DNA from: UBA4733 sp036734945
GTDB lineage: Bacteria; Chloroflexota; UBA4733
Reading direction: 5' to 3'
DNA: 64,000 nt
Assembly: GCA_036734945.1 (NCBI GenBank)
Contig: DAIMXP010000027.1
Location: 6,270-70,269, forward strand
Shown here: piece after piece, positions 59,427-64,000 of the stretch
Layout of the letters: each line of letters opens with the position of its first letter
Numbering within the stretch: position 1 is the stretch's first letter
Notes under the pieces: generated by a model
Database searches by the model: none
The model's input: only the letters and a program-made list of their open reading frames with translations
Told to the model about the DNA's origin: nothing
Position numbers and translations under genes: made by a program

Positions 59427-62225
59427 TCACCTGGATGCTAACTGTTCCAGGTCCCGCTGCATAGCGGCAAGTTCCGTTCCATAGCCCGCCCAGTCGCCGG
59501 TCTTCAGGTCGGCCTGGGCCTGCTGGTAGTGCTTCAGGGCGTCTTGCGCCACAGCAGCCGATGTACCGGGCGTGGCGGCCGCTCCGGTCAACAAGGCTGT
59601 GGTTGAGGCAATAGTGGCCGCTGATGTGCCCGTAGTAGTGGTGGAGGCGTTGGCAGCGGTGGTTGGGGTCGAGGTGGCGCCGCTCGCGCCGGCCGGTGGG
59701 GCGCCGGTGAAGAGGGCCTGCAAGGCTTCCGCGAACGTGGTCTGCATGGTCACGTTGTTGCCGTCGGCCAGGATAACGCGCTTCAACTCCGGTATTTGCC
59801 CCTGGTTTGCCTGCAGGAAGAGCGGTTCCACGTAGAGGAAGGCGTTGCCCAGCGGGATCACCAGCAGGTTGCCGCGGATCACGCGCGACCCTTGCTGGTT
59901 CCAGAGCGTCAGGCTGCTGGAGATCGTCGGCTCCTGGTCGATGCGCGACTCAATCTGCTGTGGCCCGTAAATCAAGGAGTCTTTGGAGAACTCGTAGAGG
60001 AGGGCCTGGCCGTAGTGCGCCGGGTCGGAACGCGCCGCCAGCCAGCCGATCATGTTGTCTTTGCCGCGTGGCACGAAGGGCTGGATCAGGGCGAATTCGG
60101 CTTGCGTCTCGCCCGGAAGGCGAATCTCTACGTAGTAGGGGGCGAGGGCGGATTTGGACTGGCCAACCTGCTCGGTCGGGATGGACCAGACGTCCTCCCG
60201 GTTGTAGAAGACGCTGGGGTCGGTGATGTGGTAGAGGGTCAGCTCCTGAGCCTGGGCCTGCAAGTAGTCTTCCGGGTAGCGCAGGTGGGCACGGAAGGTA
60301 TCGGGCATCTTCGACAGCGGCTGGAACAGACCGGGGAAAATCTCGCTATACGCCTGGATGATCGGCTCGGGATGCGCCGGATCGTCGGTGCGATAGTAGG
60401 TGATCGTGCCGTCATAGGCGTCGATCACGACCTTGACGCTGTTGCGCATGTAGTTCGTGCCGTCGGCAAGTGGCGCGGAATAGGGGTACTCACTGCTGCT
60501 GGTATAGGCGTCCATGAACCAGTAGAGCTTGCCGTCGATGATGACCATGTAGGGATCGTGGTCGAAGGTCAGGAAGGGCGTGATCTTCTGGACCATCTGG
60601 CTGATCTGGCGGTTAATCAAAAGTTTGCTGCCCGATTGGATATAACTGGTGTAGAGCAGGTTCGGATCGCCGAGCGTCCAGGCGAAGAGCAGGCGGCGCG
60701 TGAAGCTGCCGATGGGGATACCGGCCGTGCCGCTGTAGGTGGTGCTGGCGTTGGCAGTGCCGGTCGGGTAGTCAAACTCCTTAGCCGACGTGCGGACCAG
60801 GGCCCAGTCGGTGGTAGTGTTACCGGAAGTGAAGTAGACATCCGGCTGGGTCACCTGGAGCAGCGAGTTGGTGGTCACCGGCGGAATATCGTGCAGGAGC
60901 AGATTGGGAGTCCCCTGCGCCGAAATACCGTTAGCGCTGCTGGCCACCACTCCGAAGCCGTGGGTGTAGACCAGGTGCTCGTTCTGCCAGTTCTGCGCGG
61001 CCTGTTGCAGCTTGCTGATGTCGAGCTCGCGCGTGGACAGCATCATCTGCTGGCCGCCATACCGGTCCACGTCAACGTCGGGGAAGACGTAGTAAGGCCG
61101 GAGGCCCTGCAACTGCTGGTAGGTCTCCAGCAGCGGTCGCCAGTCCCAGAGCCGGATGTTCTGCACCGTCTGCGGGTTGGACTGCACGTCCTGCTGCGTC
61201 AGCGCGGTGATGGTGGGCTGGCTGGTGGTGATGGCGTTGAGGTTGAAGGCGGCGCGGGTGGCAGCGATATTGTTGGCGATGTAGGGAGACTCCCGTTGCA
61301 GTTCGCTCGGCGCAACGAAGACGCCCTGAATGATCGCCGGCACGATGCCCAGTCCGAGCACGACAGCCGTGATCCAGACCACAGGGGCGGCAACCAGCCA
61401 GCCGATACCGCGCCGCAGGGCGGCAAAGACGCAGAAGACCACACAGAGCCCCATCAGGCCGGCCAGGATGGAATACACCGGCATGCGCACGTTGACATCG
61501 GTGTAGTTGGCGCCGAAGGCCGTGGTGTGCTGGTCGAAGAGCAGGGCAGCTTGCGAGAGCCAGTGGTAGGCGGCGCCGCGCAGGGCGAAGAAGATGGCGA
61601 GGAGAATCGCGCCGTGCGTCATGACGACCGGCGGCGGCGAAAAAGTGACGTGTACCGGACCAAGCTCCGGCGTCTGGCGCTCCAGGTGAATAAAGCCGGG
61701 TGCGGCCAGGGCGTAGACCGCGGCCACGCCGAGCGCCGTCACCACGAGCAACCCCACCGACCAGCCGAAGAGGAACTGCAAGAACGGGTACTGGAAGACG
61801 TACCAACTGACGCTGCGGTGCAGCACCGGGTCGGTAACACCGAAGGGTACCGAGTGCTGGGCCAGGGCGATCGTCTGCCAGGCGCCGCTGGCGCCGGAGC
61901 CAAAGAGCAGGCCCACAAACAGGGCGATGGCGGTCAGCGCCGCCACCAGCAAGGACCCGCCACCAGGGATGTCGGCAATGAGCGAGCGGCGAGTGGATAG
62001 GCCCTGCCGACTGAAGCGGCGCGCCAGCAAGACGTTCCCCAGAAAGAAGAGCAGCGCCACGGCGCCAAAGAGGGCAAAGGCCCGCGCCTTATAGCCCAGC
62101 GTGGTAAAGAAGACCTGCTGCACACCCTCGGAGTGGAACCAGAGATAGTCGACGTAGAGTCCGGCGTCCGCCGACAAAAAGAGTAGCAGTGCCCCCGCTA
62201 GGATCAGGGCCAGAATCCAGCGCAT
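59427..62225 (-). CDS. UPF0182 family large membrane protein
   Basis: A 932-residue protein of the COG1615/UPF0182 family. Seven hydrophobic helices in residues 1-300, starting WILALILAGALLLFLSADAG; DYLWFHSEGVQQVFFTTLGY is the family N-terminal signature. A very large extracytoplasmic domain follows (RLWDWRPLLETYQQLQGLRP, YPEDYLQAQAQELTLYHITDP, WIPTEQ-like motifs). The end is a Thr/Ala/Ser-rich linker and a short coiled segment (HYQQAQADLKTGDWAGY). Function unknown. It stands 50 bp upstream of rsfS on the same strand. Confidence 0.93.
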   Translation of the reverse strand: MRWILALILAGALLLFLSADAGLYVDYLWFHSEGVQQVFFTTLGYKARAFALFGAVALLFFLGNVLLARRFSRQGLSTRRSLIADIPGGGSLLVAALTAIALFVGLLFGSGASGAWQTIALAQHSVPFGVTDPVLHRSVSWYVFQYPFLQFLFGWSVGLLVVTALGVAAVYALAAPGFIHLERQTPELGPVHVTFSPPPVVMTHGAILLAIFFALRGAAYHWLSQAALLFDQHTTAFGANYTDVNVRMPVYSILAGLMGLCVVFCVFAALRRGIGWLVAAPVVWITAVVLGLGIVPAIIQGVFVAPSELQRESPYIANNIAATRAAFNLNAITTSQPTITALTQQDVQSNPQTVQNIRLWDWRPLLETYQQLQGLRPYYVFPDVDVDRYGGQQMMLSTRELDISKLQQAAQNWQNEHLVYTHGFGVVASSANGISAQGTPNLLLHDIPPVTTNSLLQVTQPDVYFTSGNTTTDWALVRTSAKEFDYPTGTANASTTYSGTAGIPIGSFTRRLLFAWTLGDPNLLYTSYIQSGSKLLINRQISQMVQKITPFLTFDHDPYMVIIDGKLYWFMDAYTSSSEYPYSAPLADGTNYMRNSVKVVIDAYDGTITYYRTDDPAHPEPIIQAYSEIFPGLFQPLSKMPDTFRAHLRYPEDYLQAQAQELTLYHITDPSVFYNREDVWSIPTEQVGQSKSALAPYYVEIRLPGETQAEFALIQPFVPRGKDNMIGWLAARSDPAHYGQALLYEFSKDSLIYGPQQIESRIDQEPTISSSLTLWNQQGSRVIRGNLLVIPLGNAFLYVEPLFLQANQGQIPELKRVILADGNNVTMQTTFAEALQALFTGAPPAGASGATSTPTTAANASTTTTGTSAATIASTTALLTGAAATPGTSAAVAQDALKHYQQAQADLKTGDWAGYGTELAAMQRDLEQLASR

Positions 62226-62354
62226 GCCGCCCCGCCTTTCCGGAATTAGCTCAATGCTCGCCTGAATCCAGTATAGGGTACCGCAGCGTTTCGCGGCGCA
62301 CGCCGCATGGTGCGGTACGCTTACACTTTACACGACGACAGAAAGGGATCCCCT

Positions 62355-62867
62355 ATGGCCGAAAAGTACGCGGCAGCGCCGCCAATGACGATCGATCCTG
62401 CCAAGACCTATACGGCAACCTTCCAGACGGAGAAAGGCGACTTCGTCGCCGAGTTGTTCGCCGCCAAAGCGCCGGTCACCGTCAACAACTTCGTCTTCCT
62501 GGCACGGGACGGCTTCTACGACGGCGTCACCTTTCATCGCGTCATCCGCGACTTCATGGCGCAAACCGGCGATCCGACCGGCACCGGCAGTGGTGGACCG
62601 GGTTATCGCTTCAACGACGAACCGGGCGCACTGGCCCTGCCGCACGATGGTCCCGGCATCCTCTCCATGGCCAACGCCGGCCCGAACACCAACGGCAGTC
62701 AGATCTTCATCACCTATATGGCCACGCCCCACCTCAACGGCAAGCATGGCGTATTCGGAAAGGTGACGCGCGGCTTCGACGTGGTCAAGCAGCTCAGCGT
62801 GCGCGACCCGATGCGCGCCGCCAAACCGGGCGACAAGATTGAATCGATCACCATCGAGGAAAGCTGA
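62355..62867 (+). CDS. Cyclophilin-type peptidyl-prolyl isomerase
   Basis: A 170-residue protein starting MAEKYAAAPPM after AAAGGGA. Cyclophilin motifs: FVAELFAAKAPVTVNNFVFL, YDGVTFHRVIRDFMAQTGDP (catalytic Arg and Phe), GPGILSMANAGPNTNGSQIF and LNGKHGVFGKVTRGFDVV. No signal peptide, so cytoplasmic. It catalyses Xaa-Pro cis-trans isomerisation. The stop overlaps the redoxin start, and the third gene follows by overlap, so this is a three-gene operon. Confidence 0.95.
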   Translation: MAEKYAAAPPMTIDPAKTYTATFQTEKGDFVAELFAAKAPVTVNNFVFLARDGFYDGVTFHRVIRDFMAQTGDPTGTGSGGPGYRFNDEPGALALPHDGPGILSMANAGPNTNGSQIFITYMATPHLNGKHGVFGKVTRGFDVVKQLSVRDPMRAAKPGDKIESITIEES

Positions 62868-63379
62868 TGGCAGCGTTTACCCTGACCGACCTCGACGGTC
62901 AGGAACAAACCTTCCCGTCCGATGGCGCCGGGCGTCTGACCCTACTCATCTTCCTGAAGACGAGTTGTGGGTCCTGCAAGACGGCCTTTCCCTTCGTGCA
63001 GCGTCTGGCTGCCCGTTACGGACGGGACCTCACGGTCTGGGGCATCTCCCAGAGCGATGCCACGAAGACGCGCCAGTTTGCCGAACGCTACGGCTGCACC
63101 TTTCCCTTCCTGCTGGATCAGGACTTGAGCGTTTCCACCGGCTATGACCCGGTTGGCGTGCCGGCTTTCTACCTTTTTGCCGGTGATGGCAGCCTGCTGG
63201 CGCACACGGAGGCGTTCAGCCGCCTTGAATTGGAGCGATTAAATACGCTGATCGCCGAGCACCTGGGCACCCAGGCCGACGCGCTTTTCACGACTGACGA
63301 CAGCGGCCCGGTCTTTCGCCCGGCATGTGAATCGAATCACCGGCTGGCTGCCGCGGGGCTGCTCGACAGCGACACGTGA
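62867..63379 (+). CDS. Thioredoxin-fold protein (TlpA/AhpC-TSA type)
   Basis: A 170-residue protein with FLKTSCGSCKTAFPFVQ (CxxC active site, Cys38 and Cys41), WGISQSDATKTRQFAERYG and YDPVGVPAFYLFAGDG (the cis-Pro loop). This is the redoxin fold of TlpA-like disulfide reductases and related peroxiredoxins; without a signal peptide it is cytoplasmic. It probably reduces disulfides or peroxides. The gene overlaps its upstream and downstream neighbours. Confidence 0.9.
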   Translation: MAAFTLTDLDGQEQTFPSDGAGRLTLLIFLKTSCGSCKTAFPFVQRLAARYGRDLTVWGISQSDATKTRQFAERYGCTFPFLLDQDLSVSTGYDPVGVPAFYLFAGDGSLLAHTEAFSRLELERLNTLIAEHLGTQADALFTTDDSGPVFRPACESNHRLAAAGLLDSDT

Positions 63380-63849
63380 GGTCCCGCGCCGTGCGCCGGG
63401 ACGGGAAGCCCAACGCGGCAGCCTCGCCGCGCCGACCGACCCGGTCAACCACACGGCCGCAACTGGCGCTGCGTGCCGTCGTCGTGGCCGCCTTGCTGGT
63501 AAGTGTCGGCCAGGCCGTGGCCATCAGCCAGGACGTCCTGGCCACGCTGGGCGACACGTCCAACACGCTGTACCAGACCAGCCTGCACCAGCTCCAGGTC
63601 ACCACCTTCCTGCGTGTGTCGGTAGCAGCCGTCGCCTTCTGGTTGGTGCTGCTGGGCCGGCGAGCGGGCTACGTGTTGGCCACAATCCTCGGCGTCGTGA
63701 CGCTGCTGCTGTATGTCGTCAGCATCACAACGCCGGCAGATCCCGGCCCGCAGTTAGCGCCGGTCTGGTTGCATGCGGTTGGCCTGCTGGCTGCCGGAGT
63801 AATGACGCTGGGCGGCGCGCTGGGGATACGCGGGAGGACGCGGGGGTGA
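63376..63849 (+). CDS. Four-helix membrane protein of unknown function
   Basis: A 157-residue protein; the GTG start overlaps the redoxin stop (GTGA). An Arg-rich N terminus is followed by four hydrophobic segments: ALRAVVVAALLVSVGQAVAI, LRVSVAAVAFWLVLLG, YVLATILGVVTLLLYVVSI and LHAVGLLAAGVMTLGGALGI. No motif is recognised. Position in the cyclophilin-redoxin operon suggests an envelope role. Confidence 0.7.
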   Translation: MRSRAVRRDGKPNAAASPRRPTRSTTRPQLALRAVVVAALLVSVGQAVAISQDVLATLGDTSNTLYQTSLHQLQVTTFLRVSVAAVAFWLVLLGRRAGYVLATILGVVTLLLYVVSITTPADPGPQLAPVWLHAVGLLAAGVMTLGGALGIRGRTRG

Positions 63850-63857
63850 CCCAAGTT

Positions 63858-63949
63858 GAGTGCGCCGCAGGTTTTGCGTAGGGGCAGGCCTTGTGCCTGC
63901 CCTGTTCGCCTTCGGACGTCAGTGCCACCCGAGCCAGGGCAGGCACAAG
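63858..63949. repeat. Inverted-repeat element, partial view
   Basis: CTTGTGCCTGCCCTG (63890-63904) and its exact complement (63935-63949) form a 15-bp inverted repeat, with an extra GGGCAGGC/GCCTGCCC hairpin at its left. The preceding GAGTGCGCCGCAG (63858-63870) equals the left end of the 58.3-kb element. It continues to or past the window end. Confidence 0.6.
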
Positions 63950-64000
63950 CACCCAGAGGACTCTCTCTGTCAAGCCCCCATCAAAAGCGAGTATCGCCGT

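Noticed and set aside
59796..62000. A 734-residue frame opposite the UPF0182 gene
   Set aside because: It is an antisense shadow of a strongly conserved membrane protein, composed of Arg/Gly/His/Val-rich sequence; similar long shadows lie opposite der and the Hsp70 gene.

Overview
The window is high-GC bacterial chromosome, most likely from the Chloroflexota (Thermomicrobia/Sphaerobacter-like). This is an inference from protein style, the mutS-mutL and der/DUF512 neighbourhoods, the atypical Hsp70 cassette and the many short tetraloop hairpin repeats; there is no rRNA to confirm it. Start codons are ATG, GTG and TTG, and many genes overlap by 4 nt (ATGA/GTGA).

Left part (1 to about 16,120): the right end of an integrated phage or phage-like element. 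Reading leftward on the minus strand there is a replication block: HTH, small protein, AEP-type primase, zinc-finger P-loop helicase with a 29-bp iteron-like inverted repeat, a TubC_N-like protein, and small Cys-rich and unknown proteins. A tail block follows: HTH, a 127-aa protein, a tail assembly chaperone with a textbook -1 frameshift site, the tape measure protein, and the first codons of the next gene. The rightmost third is plus-strand accessory cargo: a zinc-finger/HTH regulator, a secreted Gmad2-LysM protein, an SRAP/YedK abasic-site protein and an unknown protein. The element ends at 16,124 in the 3' half of a selenocysteine tRNA gene, whose 5' half is missing. That is what an att site in selC should look like, with the intact tRNA expected left of the window.

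16.2-26.2 kb: a TPR / degenerate J-domain / GrpE / Hsp70 operon converging on mutS-mutL. 26.2-30.3 kb: repeat-rich DNA with YbaK, a DUF4258-DUF2283 pair inside a 283-bp duplication, a restriction-like gene fragment and a sulfatase.

30.3-44.3 kb: a catabolic region with a sugar-isomerase fold protein, enolase-superfamily enzyme, DUF6807 protein, Gfo/Idh/MocA dehydrogenase, two tandem ACMSD-type amidohydrolases, a Rieske protein and the C-terminal half of a ThDP enzyme. It also holds a lone DNA adenine methylase, an HNH-like anchored protein, a Cys-cluster protein and a rhomboid protease.

44.3-52 kb: LCP protein, then a visibly more AT-rich accessory island. It carries a PIN-domain pair and one very large conflict-type gene (48,562-51,780): N-terminal helical/beta region, STAND-like ATPase, winged helix and a C-terminal phosphoribosyltransferase-like domain resembling PRTase-CE. 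One in-frame TAG falls inside its Walker A motif. This is the best candidate for an unusual biological system here.

52-64 kb: core housekeeping genes (der, DUF512 radical-SAM-like, argS, a glycosyltransferase with an apparent ATC start, rsfS, UPF0182, cyclophilin, redoxin), with palindromic/MITE-like repeats and an orphan Phd antitoxin whose PIN toxin is reduced to about ten recognisable codons.
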